Shown here: in pieces, positions 24,501 through 36,500 of the stretch
Numbering within the stretch: position 1 is the stretch's first letter
Layout of the letters: each line of letters starts with the position of its first letter
Assembly (NCBI GenBank): GCA_021018995.1
Contig: CM037590.1
Span: 43,898,287-43,962,286 of the forward strand
Source of the DNA: Chloranthus sessilifolius
Lineage: Eukaryota; Streptophyta; Magnoliopsida; Chloranthales; Chloranthaceae
Length of the DNA stretch: 64,000 nt
Direction: 5' to 3'
The notes under the pieces: model-generated
What the model was told of the DNA's origin: nothing
Seen by the model: the letters and a program-made list of their open reading frames with translations, nothing else
Databases searched by the model: none
Program-made: the position numbers and the translations under genes

Positions 24501-27500
24501 TGGCCAAATCGTGGAAGCTACGGACTTCATGAATATTCCGAGGTTCGGGCCACTCCACAATGGCCTTAACCTTCGTAGGGTCTCCAACCATCCCGTCTAC
24601 CGAGACAATGAATCCCAAGAATACAACAGAGTGCTGCATGAAGGTGCACTTCTTGAGATTCGCGTAAAGCCTTTCTCCCCTCAAGGTTTCGCAAACCAAC
24701 CTCAGTTGGATAATGTGTTGCTCCTTGTCTGTACTGTAAATCAGAATGTCATCAAAGTATACGACAAGGAACTTGCCAAAGAATGGCCTCAACACTTGGG
24801 TCATGAGCCTCATAAATGTACTCGGGGCATTGGAAAGTCCAAAAGGCATGACCATCCACTCATAAAGACCGTCTTTAGTCTTGAAGGCGGTTTTCCATTC
24901 ATCGCCAGGGCGAATACGAACCTGATGGTAACCACTTTTAAGGTCTATCTTGGAAAATATAGTGGCTCCAACCATCATGTCTAGCATGTCATCAAGCCGC
25001 GGTATGGGAAACCGATATTTAACAGTGATCTTATTAATCGCACGGCTATCCACACACATGCGCCATGTACCATCTTTCTTAGGCGTGAGTAATGCTGGTA
25101 CGGCACACGGGCTCAAACTCTCTTGTATGAATCCCTTGTGAAGGAGCTCACTGACTTACCGAGTCAACTCGGCATGCTCAACCGGATTCAACCTGTAGTG
25201 GGGCAGGTTCGGTAATGTAGATCCAGGATCTAAGTCAATTGCGTGTTGAATGTCACGCATGGGAGGGAGCTCATTAGGTAAGTCTTCGAGGAAGACATCC
25301 GCAAATTCATTTAGGATGGGCTCTACCTCCTTGGGGTACTCACAGACTGACTCAGAAGTACTCTCAACACTGACAACGACATACACGACGCTCTCATCTA
25401 ACGATGCCCTCTCGAACTCTGAAGGGCTCACAATATTGATGGCCTTGGATTGGCCTCCCTTCTTCTCAACTCTATTGATCGATGGTGCTTTGGGAGCCAA
25501 AGGGTTAAGAGTGATTTTCTTGCCCTTGTAATTGAACGTGCAAGTGTTAGATCGACCAAAAATGGTCACGTTCAAATCATAGAGCCATGGCCTCCCTAAG
25601 ATAATGTGGCCCACATCCATCGCACCACATCGCACCATAAGGTGTCAAAGTATGAACCCAACTATATGGGTACACGACACCTCTGAGATATGGGAATGGA
25701 TGAGTCAACCCATGCGACTTTGTAAGGTCTCGGGTGGGCTTCAGGTGCAAGCCTTAAGCGGGTGACGGTATGTTCTGACACCACATTGGTGCAACTTAAA
25801 CTATCCACGATAACCCTACAACTCTTCGTCCCACATGTGGCAAAGGTGTGGAAGATGTTCTCCCTTCGCCAATCCTCCTTTTCATCTCGTTGAGGTTGTG
25901 CAAAGGCACACCTCACAACTAGAGCACGACACATGTCATCACCTTCCTCGTCACTAGGTGTGGCATTCGGCTCAAAGACTTCTTCCTCATACACTCCTTC
26001 ACTTTCATCTCCAAGAGATTCCTTTGTGAGTCCCTTGTGGGCCATTGGGTAGCAAAGTGACCCAATCCTTGACATTTATAGCATATGGCATGAGACCCAT
26101 TCTTCGAGGATTCTCCGGCTACACCCTTACCTTTGTCAAATCTCACATTGGTAGACGTGGGTTGCGTGGGTTTGGTAGGCGGGTTTCCAGCACTGGATTC
26201 CACTTCGCCGGTTCAGAATTGACTGGAGTGAAAATCGGATCGCCTAGTCGCCGTCATTTTTAAATATCGTTCAAGGTCTTGAATGACGGTGTAACACTCG
26301 GCGAGAGTTTCAACAGGGTGGGAGACTAACTCTTTTTGCAGGTCAAGTCTCAATCCGGTGCGAAATCTAGATAGAGTGACTTGAGGATCTTCGGATACCT
26401 TGGCTCTTATCATGAACTCTTCATATTTGCCAATGTAATCCAATACGAGCATACTACCTTGGCGCAGATTTTGCCATTAGTCAAGGAGACGATGGTAGTA
26501 TGAAGAAGGAACGTACTTCTTTGTAAGTCGCTCCTTCATGTCCTCCCAATGGGTAATGGGAGTACAACTCGCATTCGTTCTGATGCGTTCAACGTTGACC
26601 CAAAACAGTCGGGCTTGGCCTATGAGCTTCATCTTAGCAAGTCTAACGCACCTTTCATCACTCATGCCAAACCACTCAAAGTGCTGGTCTATATCAGATA
26701 ACCAATCGAGGAAGACCCGAGGGTCTAGTCTTCCATCGAAAGTCGGGAACTCAACTCGGACATTTTTGAGAAGTCTCCCTTCCGGGTCGTAGTCATCTCC
26801 ATGATGATCTAACATATTGTTCCGGTTTCGATTATGTTGGTAGCCATTTCGTTCGAATCGAGGACCATTACGCTCACGAGGTGGTTCAAAGTACTCATCA
26901 CCTTCTTCTAACCGATTGACTCGGTCTAACAACCTCTCATTGGATGTTTCGAGAGTCCTTTGGGCTGTCTCTAAGGCAGTCATTCGATCATTGATCGATT
27001 TTAGATCAGCCCTCATGCCGTTAAGAGTTTCGACAATCCCACTCATGTCCATGGTGATACAGTTCACTAATTGACAGGCTCTAGAATGGAATGCAAGATG
27101 AACACTTTGGCCAAAATTGAAATAATATGTGATGAAAATTAAAGTGCAATAAATGCAATATCACACAGTATGCCCTAACCTAGAAATCTAGAATTCTGAT
27201 ACCAAAACTGACGCAGAACGGTACCCTAAACTACGTGAATGCGATGATTAATTTGCCGAAATTAAATTGAATTAAATTAAACAATAAAACTTGCAAAATA
27301 TAACGAATACCTCAAGCTTTCGTAGTATTCCATGGGAGAATCACGCATAATTCTGGCAGGGTTCAGTCCGGGCGTTAGATCCGTTAGGTTGCAGCGTGGA
27401 TCGTTCCTATATATAGGACTCTAGAATTCCATATTAAGGCGCTCACAATGCAATGATGGAATCTCTGGTTTTGGGTTATTTTGATATGGTTATGCTTAAT

Positions 27501-30500
27501 AGTCTTAGGGAAAACTAGGGTTTAGGATCTCAAAAGATGATGGTCGATTTAGGGTTGTAGAATCACGCAAGCTAAGATAATAAGATAGATAGGTAGATAG
27601 ATAGATTTGCAGGCCTTACACCCTTAGCTTCACAGGAAACCCTTCTCGAAAAAAAGAATCACTTTCCGTATAGGCTCATCTCAAGCACACAAGCAAAAGC
27701 TCTTTTCATTAATCATCAACTAACTACATTGTTCACTTAAGGACCTTATATAGGAGTCCTTTCAATTAAAAAAACCCTAAAACAAATAATAAATAAAAGA
27801 CAAATAAACCTCTAAGACAAAATTCGAAACTAAACTTCTAAAACAACCAGACACGATTTCGATCGAACGAAATTGAAAATTGTTCGATCGAAATTGAATT
27901 TCGTTCGATCAAAATTTCGATCGCACTTTCGATCACAATTTCAATCGATCGAAACTGAAAATCGTTCGATCGAAATTCTCATATACTTAAAATATCTCCG
28001 TTGACATTTCGATTGATCGAATTTTAATTTCGATTGATCGAATCGAAATTCAATTTCGATCAATCGATTTTTTTTCTGTGCTCCTTTAGTTTCCATAATT
28101 TCATCTTTCACCTCTTTCGCCTATTTCTGAGTTCCATTCCGCTTCTTCCGATGTCGGTATACACGAAACGGTCCATATCCAATGTTTACAATGTCGGCGT
28201 CTCCGTCATTGATTCAATCTATTTTTTTTTTAGCCAATTACTGCAGCATGTAGATATTTTGTGGTTTTTCTCAAAATTACTGAGAAATTTGATTTTTGGT
28301 TAGTTAAGAACTCAATACACGTTTGAATAAATTTGAGTTTCTTTCTGATCTGATACATTAATGAATTGGAATTTTCTTTTGTTAACCGGTATATGATTTA
28401 ATTGACAAGAATTTGGGGTTTTCCCAAAAACACTATGTTAGAATCTGAATTTTGGATACTAAATTATATGGGTATGTTGTATTCAGCCCTATAAATTCGG
28501 GTTTACAATTATAGAGTATATTTTTAATTTTCGTCACGTTTGCTTGAAATAATCCGAAGATTATATCATATCATATGTATAAACTTCTGCCCTGCAATCT
28601 GAATTTTGCATATATATTTTGTTGAATATGAATATTTGCAAAAGCATCGTATTTAATATTATTACTCGATTCACGTAAATATCAATCTTTGAGTGGATTA
28701 AATATGAAATTTTGATTTTTAACGGGTTATTTGTCTCTTTTCCGAGGGTGAATTCTTTTAGGAATATAAATCCCTGCTTTCTTATATTTATGCATTAAAT
28801 TTGAATACCATAATTTCTGAAAGGCAATGAGATGGTGCCTATGGGTCGTGATGGGACAATTCTAACACCCTGGTCAGGTCGTGAATTCGTTATCTGCTAT
28901 TTGTTTTGTCATCTGATCTCAACTAAAAGATTAGTTGAGGAAAGAACTTGATATTCGTGCTATTAGCTATAAAATTTTCCCTAACAAAGATAAATCTGTT
29001 TTGATAGTTTAAGTGAGAGATTTATTACTTATATGTTTGATTTATGGCATGGGTAATGAGTTTTGCTATAGTACTATTTTATGTGTCACTTTAATACCAA
29101 CCTGACTTCATCTAAAAAGTCTTATTGTAATGTACCTTGATAAACAAAATTTGAAATTTTGTTGTTTGTGGTTTAGTCAATATTTATTAGAATAGGTTAC
29201 TTGTGGAGTATGTGGATTAGCTCTTACAGTGGTTTAACCACCCTGCAGATTAAAGGAAGAGTTGCAAACGGAGTTCTTGGCTAGTGTTGACTGGTGAAAG
29301 TTCGGTGACTGGTATAGGTATTTGTTATATATAGTTTGTTACTAGCGAGTGACTGCTTGTAGTAATGTCGGAATAATTTTGTAAATATAGTTGTCTAAGT
29401 CTGTTGCAAAGAGAAGTTGTGTTAAAAGGTTTCATACATTGTGTTGACCGGTTATATGTAATCAAAGGAAATTTTTCTTCTGTTCCTTTGAAACTGTGAT
29501 TTTTCTTCATGTTTGTATTATGTCCCTTGTTAGAGAAAATTTTCATGTTTGACTAGTCTGGGTCGCGACTCGAAATCTAGGTGTGTGGATTTTGTGTCAT
29601 GGCATCAACACCATAGATTATACGTAGCAAACAACCAATAAAACATGACAAGAGCAACATATTCCAATCTGGGCCAAATGAAGGCCTTCAAAAAACATAA
29701 CTAGACCTAAGCCTTATACATCCGCCTACATAATATTCTCCAAAGGGTTGCTCAAGTGAATCCCTTCATTAACTGTCTTATCCATGCCCACGTTCAGAAG
29801 TGGATTATCGTAGATTTTCTAGCTAAATAGGGAATACGTGGAGGGAATTATTTTTTTTGGAGGTGATATCTCAGTTGGTAATTTTTCTCTTCTTTTGCTT
29901 TTTTGGCCTACTTCTTGCTGACTCTTGTAATTCCTTATTTACTACTAAAATATCATTGCCAATAATTGAAAATTCTCAAGTTGCAAGAACAGAAGAAAAT
30001 AAAATTTAAGTAGCCTAAGAAGGTCTTCTGTGATAATGTATATCCAGCTATAAAATCAGTGATCCTATGGCGAAAGCACCAGAAAGAATTAGCAATACTG
30101 CACCTTTTAAAGAATCCTTATGAAGTAGAAGCAACAACCTCCAAAGAGTGCAACTTATCTTAATATGAGATAGTTCATAGCAACACCACAATAACAAGTC
30201 AATAGCTTACGCAAATCATACCGTGGTCAATTTGTTCAGGGTGCCATCAATTTGCATAAAGTAAGCCTGCAAAATTTGACAAATACACAGCTTAGAGTCT
30301 AAATAAATCAAATGTGATTTATATAAAGTATGGTTTCGATTATAACCTCAAGTAACATTTCAAGCTCTTCAATATCATTCTCATTTCCATGAATAGTTGC
30401 TGCACTTGCCCTGCTTGCTCTAGATATCTTTGAGCCTATAGTTGGAGATGCAGGGAACCAATTGGGGACACCAGAGCCACTAACGGGTGAAGATGCCCCA

Positions 30501-33500
30501 GCCAATTTTCTCGATAAGTAAAGGTCTGCCATATCATCATCATCATCCAGAAGTTGTTCGAGCTCATCCCTTACCTACAAGAAGCAATCCATTTCTTCAT
30601 AAAATGAAGAAAGACGCACTAAGCAGAAAACAGTAGTCAACATTCAAGCAAGCATGAACAATAATCTAACATGCATCTACCATACTCAAAAGATAATCAA
30701 CAAAATTTGATGGATGGTTCCCTTGGAGTCTTCATATAAGACATTTACCAAATTCAGTGTGCTGCACTGCATGTCTATAGTGCTAAACTTCATTTTTCAT
30801 CCATGGTCTCATAACTATCATAAGATTTCAACATTTGATCAAGATTAAAATATGTTATCAACATTAGAAATCACTGAAGATACATAATTAAATATGGGGG
30901 CCATTACTTGCACTCGGAAAAGCCTTTGCACCGAATTTAAAGAAAGACTTTATATTTTAGGGATACGTGACATGTGAAAACGCAATCTGCAGACAAGTGA
31001 CATGTGAAAACGCAATCTGGGCTGTCGGATTTGAAGTTCATGATCTATAGACCTTCAAAGCATAAGATTAGAGAAAAATACAATATTTATGATATGATCT
31101 ATTGGAGTCACGTGTGGAATCAGATAATACCCTTTGACAACATTTAATCACATGATGAAGATTGTATTTCATAACCTCAAGGGGTTAGGTGAGCTGGCCA
31201 AGTACCTGCTTCCAAAAGCAGGAGACCTGAGTTCGCCCTCCCCCCCCCCTTGAGGCCACCCTAGGGATTTATATCCTGTGCTGACCCGGCATGTGCTGAA
31301 TTTGGGGTGCGCATGTGCCCCTCGGATTAGGCGGGTGCTCTAAGAGGCCCAGATACCCAAGTCATAAAAAATATAAATAAATAAATAAAAAGATTGTATT
31401 TCATGCTACTCTTTTGCACTTATCATCTTTAAATCATGGCCTTCAAATCAAACGGCTTAGATGGTGTCTTCACATAACAGAGGTCGCTAAACTTTCAAGT
31501 CTTTCTTTTAAATTTGTTGCAAGGGCCAACTTTCCGAGTGCAAGTAATGGCTCCCATTAAATATTTAGGCCCTGTTTGACAACCCTTTCCTAAAAAGCAC
31601 TTTTCAGGTGCTGTAAAGAGGTGTGTTACATGTTATTTCTCAAATGCTGCTTCTCGAAAAAGTCTTCTCACATGCTGAAAATGATGATGTGAGAGAAGCA
31701 GCATGGGGCATCTTCTCAACACATCATTTTCAGCTAGAGGTGGCCAGCCTTGGGTGAAATGTGTTTTTCACCCAACATTTCTCTTAGAAAAAAAAAAATT
31801 GGGAAAAGGTTGCCAAACAGCCTTTAGACACCAGCAACAAGGCCTATCATGTAATCATTTAACATAGTCCAAAAGGCATACATGAGGTGTATCAAAATAA
31901 GGCCCAATTTATCTAAGAAATATACACAAAGGTAATCAATAATCTTTGGTGGATAGAGTTAAGACTATTAGCATTAAACCCACTGAAGGTCCATTAGTTA
32001 AACAACTAGATGCCAACAACAATTTATCTGGCGTAACCATTTACCTAGTCCCCAAAAAAATATTACAAAAAACAAGCTGCAACTTGACTATGAATTACAT
32101 ACAAATGTAATCCACAATCGTTCTTAGATAGTGTCAAGACTTGGCATCATATCTTTACACAAGATATATTGTTAAGGAGTAATAACTTATAAAATACAGA
32201 TTTTTCAGATTTTAGGATTGATTTTGTTGGATTTTATCTCAATGGTACTCCAATTTTAGTTTTGATTCAAAATTACCAACGACATAATTATATGTTTGCA
32301 CCATGATATAAGCTGATTATATAGATTTCATGAATAACAACTTTATTAAATGAAGCAAAATATAATTCTAGAACAAAACAAAATTATATCATGGGTAAAC
32401 TATCCCCGATCCAGAGACTGCTACTAATGACAACCTCTTTAGCAAGTACGTTTGCATCAGCATTAGCTTCCCTATTAACGTTTAAAGGATGTTTTATGTT
32501 GCTCCAGGAAATCATAGGTTTCAACCAAAATGTGATGTAGATGCCACAGACCTTTCTCTTGATGCAGTCAGAAGTCACAGAGCTGTGGGTCCAATAAAGT
32601 TTCCAAGAGGAAGAATAAAAACATAATTAGGGGGGAAAAAGGAATAACAGAAGAAAGAAATCAAGAAGAAAACAGAGAGATTACAGTGGTTTACTTTTGG
32701 GGATATTTAGAGGTCTCGATTGGGGTGATTCACGCACACTGAAAGTAAGTGTGAATTAGGCTTATTTGTACTTGTTTAGGAAAGTTATTATAATTTGGTT
32801 GTTTATTTATTTATAGAAAGTTGAGTTGGTTTGGGATTCTTTATGTTAGGTCATGTAAAGGCTATTTAAAGCCTTTTATTGAAGAAAACAATGGTTTTTG
32901 GAGAATTTACAAAATTATAGAGAGCCTTTAAGCCCTGGCCAACATCATAGGTCACTCCTGCAAAGGAATTTTGTGGTTATTTCTTTATCCAACCACGTAG
33001 AAGACTCTTCCCAGTCTTCTTGCAGGTTTTCCTGGTTTCGTATCAGAGCCAGACCAGTGTCCTCAAAGTGGCATTGTTTGATTTGCATCATTTGGTACCA
33101 AAGGAAGTTCATGTATCTTAGAGCATAGAATTTGCAGCCTCTGATCAAAACAATTGAAGCAAGGGTGATCAACATGAGGATGAGTTCAGAAAGTGGAGTA
33201 ACACGTGTAGTGCTGCTATATACGGGATACAACGTATGCAGAGATGACAGGACAGACTCTCTATCTGATGTCCGCGGCAATATGGGGATAGTTCAAGACA
33301 TCATCATAACAAACTGAGTATTAAAAAATGAAGGACCAATAGAAGAAAAGCCTCAACCGCCAACCACTATATGGAGTTTTCAGCAGGAGTCGTGGGATTA
33401 TGGACGAATAAGACAAGACGTTCAAGATAAAGGCTCCCAAGAAAGTAAGGGATCGAAATATCACGAAATTTTGAGGTAAGAATTTTTTAAAGGAAGGTGA

Positions 33501-36500
33501 ATGATGTGATCAAGGGTTACAGTCTTATGGGTCCAATAAAGTTTCCCAGAGGAAGAAAGAAAAGAAAAAGGAGATAAGAAATGAAGAAAGAAAAAAGAAA
33601 TCAAGAAAAGGAAAGAGGAATAGTGGTGATCTGCTTTTTAGATTATTTAGAGATCTTGATGGGGTGTGAATGATGCACAACAAAAGTTAGTATATACTAA
33701 TCTTTTATTTTTTAGGAAAGTTATCAGTTATCTATAAGAAGTTGAATTGGTTTTTTTTTTAAATAGCTCAAGAAAAAGCCTGCAACCCAGCCCGGACTAC
33801 CAAGGCTGGGCTTGGGCTGAGGACTTCTAGGCCCAGGTTAGGGCCGGGGTTAAAAACACCCTAACCTGGCCCAGCAGGATCGGGCCGGCACCTAACCTGG
33901 CCCATTGAGAGTCCTACCTGTATCAGGGTGGTACCAGTATTGGTTTCCGGCAATATGGATAAGTATTTGTATCGATCGAGTTTTGACCAAACCTATGTTG
34001 ATCATCAGAGTATCCTCCACCGCTATTCTGACCAACAAATTTAACCTATAACATCTTTGTTACATATGATATGCAAGCCTAATTTCTTCATTTTGTTACA
34101 CATTAAAAAAGGTGGCACAATCCGCAATATTATGAGAAATGTATACCCATGTATTACAGAGAATGGGATTAAGGAAGAAGTTGTGTGCCAGTGACTGACG
34201 TTACCAAACAAAGATACCATTAAGATTGTTATAGCCTAAATAAACATATAATTTCTACACATGTGTAAAACATGCATATGAAGTTACATATTAAAAGAAT
34301 GAACCTAATACAAGATTATTAACAAAAGGAACCACACCTTTTGAACCCGAGCAGTCAATCTAGTCATTGCACTCTTCAATTTACGCACCCGATCCAAGTT
34401 ACGACTGCTAATCTGCACATTATGGTAAGAGTTGACAGGCACACTACTTGACGAGATGAGAAAAATAACTTCTGCAATGGAAAAATCACGACTGAGCAGG
34501 TGTAAACTGCGTATACAAGGATAGCAGACAACAAAATTTCAATTAAAGACATAATTGACTTATAAAACAGTATTCAAACAAAAGACTACCAAGTGAATAA
34601 ATTTAAATTAAAACTGGAAAACATTCAATTTTCAGACTTAATCACAAATATCAAACACTCTATAGTTACAACAACACCAAATATGGAATTCCTGCTTTAG
34701 AAGAGACAAACATGGCTAATAATCTTTAGGAAGTTCCAAACAAAGGAACTGGAAATTCGATGGGGACTAGAAATTCTATTCAACAACTAAATCATTCCAC
34801 AATACTATAGCTGCATAATCTTATACACTCATTCCCCTTGAAAATCACGTAATATCTATGAATTTGGTTTAAATGATAACTTATTCTTACTTCTATTTTC
34901 TGCAATTGCTACCACTTCCTACTACATGTGGTTTCTACGCAATGTGGTCTCAAGCAAGTCTCATATACTTCCAGAAACCTCGGTATGGACTAGACCAGTG
35001 TGGATAAAGACGTCACTAACGAAAAAATATATATATATTATTCAAGGAGCTCATATATGGTAACTAACCAGTTCTAATGAAGAAATGGAATGGGTCATTT
35101 TTTTTATATATGTGGAACCATTTTTCATCAAGTGTGTTGTGTGATTCAAAGATAAAACTACTTTTCCAGAATAAAAAGGTTTTTTCCCTGATAAATGAAA
35201 GAACTATTAGCAAAGAAATGAATTCCACTAACCTTGGAGGTCAGCTCATCCAAAGCTGGGTAAGCAGCAGTCTCCAGTTCTGTGGTGCGTGCATCAAGAT
35301 AACTGCAAATTGCTTCTAAAGCTACTTCCAAGGCCCGGAATTCAAATGGAGATTCTACATTGCAAGGACTCAACATGTCAGGACAGAAAAATCTAGCAAA
35401 CCATCTAGACAAAATGAAGCAGAATTTATTATGGCATCAGAAGATAAACAACAATGAGATTGCGAAGAAGTAAGATTTGCCTTCCTACACAATTGACATA
35501 CCATCTTCTTCACCCACTTCAATATCATTTTGCCCACTCAACTGATCCCTCCCTTCTCCTTGGGCTTGACGGATGGCATTTACAGGTGGCAATCGCCTGC
35601 GGAGTTCCTCCACGATGGGAATAACATTATCCTCCAAGGGATCTCGAAGCAATACCTTCTCCAAAGAATCAAAGCTCACTAAAACCTAAACAGAAACACA
35701 CTTTTTTCTCTACGGAGTCCCAAACCCAGTTATTTGAGATTAAAATCTCAAAATCAGATCCCAGAGCATAGGTCCGTTTGGTAACTTGTATAATGCCTAA
35801 AACACAGGATTATGAGGGATTTTACTGTAAAGTAGCTAGAATAGTCCGTTTGGCAACATGGTGGACCCCAAAAAAACTTTTACGAATACAAGATTTTCAC
35901 CTTTTATGAAATACCAACAAAAAAAAAATCACCGATTTCATGAGAAATACTGAATTGTTGCCAAGACTCTTCTACTAAGCACTTTACAACTCTAAAATAC
36001 TAGAAAACAAACAACATGTAAAACCCCATAAAGTGCATAATACCGGAATTTAGAAGAATTGTGTATTCTGCATTCAAATTGCCAAACGTAATAGTGAGGA
36101 AATAAGCCCTATCAGTTTCCAATGCAGACCGATACGAGAGTTTGTGTGTTCATGCACCAAAACAAACACGTTTCAGAAAGCACTGTTTGAGATTTTAATC
36201 CCTGATAATTATTTGGGATAATATTTATAATTAAAACTAGTTAATATAAAATAGAAAAAAAAAAAAAAAAAAAAAAAGCATAATTTATAAAATAAGTAAA
36301 AGCTGCATTGCAATTTGCATACATACCTCTTCTGCAGTGATTATGGCTTTGATATGCTGTATCAATGAAGAAAGCAGATACAAATAAAAAAGCAGCAGCA
36401 AGCAATAATTGAAATCGAAATTGAAATGGAAAGGGGAATAAAAAAACCTCCAAATTGAGAACGATGGCCCTTTCTCGACCAAGAATGGTGGAAGGATAAG

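Larger units (their letters stand above)
21417..28208 (-). mobile_element. Ty3/gypsy chromovirus, degenerate full-length copy
   Basis: 6.79 kb with LTRs of 1011 and 1000 nt, both TG...CA (TGACGCAG...CCGTCA), bounded by TTGAT. On the minus strand the order is gag, protease, reverse transcriptase, RNase H, integrase, chromodomain: the Ty3/gypsy order, with the chromodomain marking a chromovirus. The primer site fits initiator Met tRNA. Several in-frame stops and at least two frameshifts make it unable to encode its own proteins. LTRs differ by scattered substitutions and an indel of about 40 nt near 21713-21755, so the insertion is old. Confidence 0.95.
20768..29604. mobile_element. Probable solo LTR split by the chromovirus
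   Basis: Outer sequence begins TGTAAAGACTCG and ends TTTTGTGTCATGGCA, the TG...CA form of a Ty3-type LTR; the end GGGTCGCGACTCGAAAT...TCATGGCA resembles many plant LTR ends. Flanks are CCAAC (20763-20767) and TCAAC (29605-29609), 4 of 5 matching. Without the nested element and its duplication it is about 2.04 kb, long but usual for such LTRs. No internal domain seen. Confidence 0.45.
16246..30221 (-). other. MRS2 intron 7, 13,976 nt
   Basis: Lies between exons encoding NKLTT and [10 protein letters not shown], whose joining is dictated by the family. It contains a SINE relative, a group of TIR elements (17.6-19.0 kb), a perfect palindrome (19876-19975), a chromovirus inside a probable solo LTR, and little else. 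The parts not listed separately (about 16262-16730, 16930-17595, 19010-19875 and 19980-20760) show no genes or clear elements. Confidence 0.88.
30575..34337 (-). other. MRS2 intron 5, 3,763 nt
   Basis: Holds a MITE with a nested SINE (30896-31555), a second MITE (31568-31822), a TRIM-like LTR element (about 32560-33760) and a GGCCC-rich GACC-type repeat (about 33770-33920). The rest shows nothing recognisable. Confidence 0.85.

Noticed and set aside
24511..24984. 157-codon plus-strand frame
   Set aside because: Shadow of the chromovirus reverse transcriptase on the opposite strand.
29868..29900. tRNA-like A box (GATATCTCAGTTGGTAA)
   Set aside because: No B box or tail follows; at most a SINE fragment too short to support.
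36241..36447. Extension of MRS2 exon 1 into a hydrophobic tail
   Set aside because: It crosses a good GT donor; the next exon ([10 protein letters not shown]) continues the family sequence.
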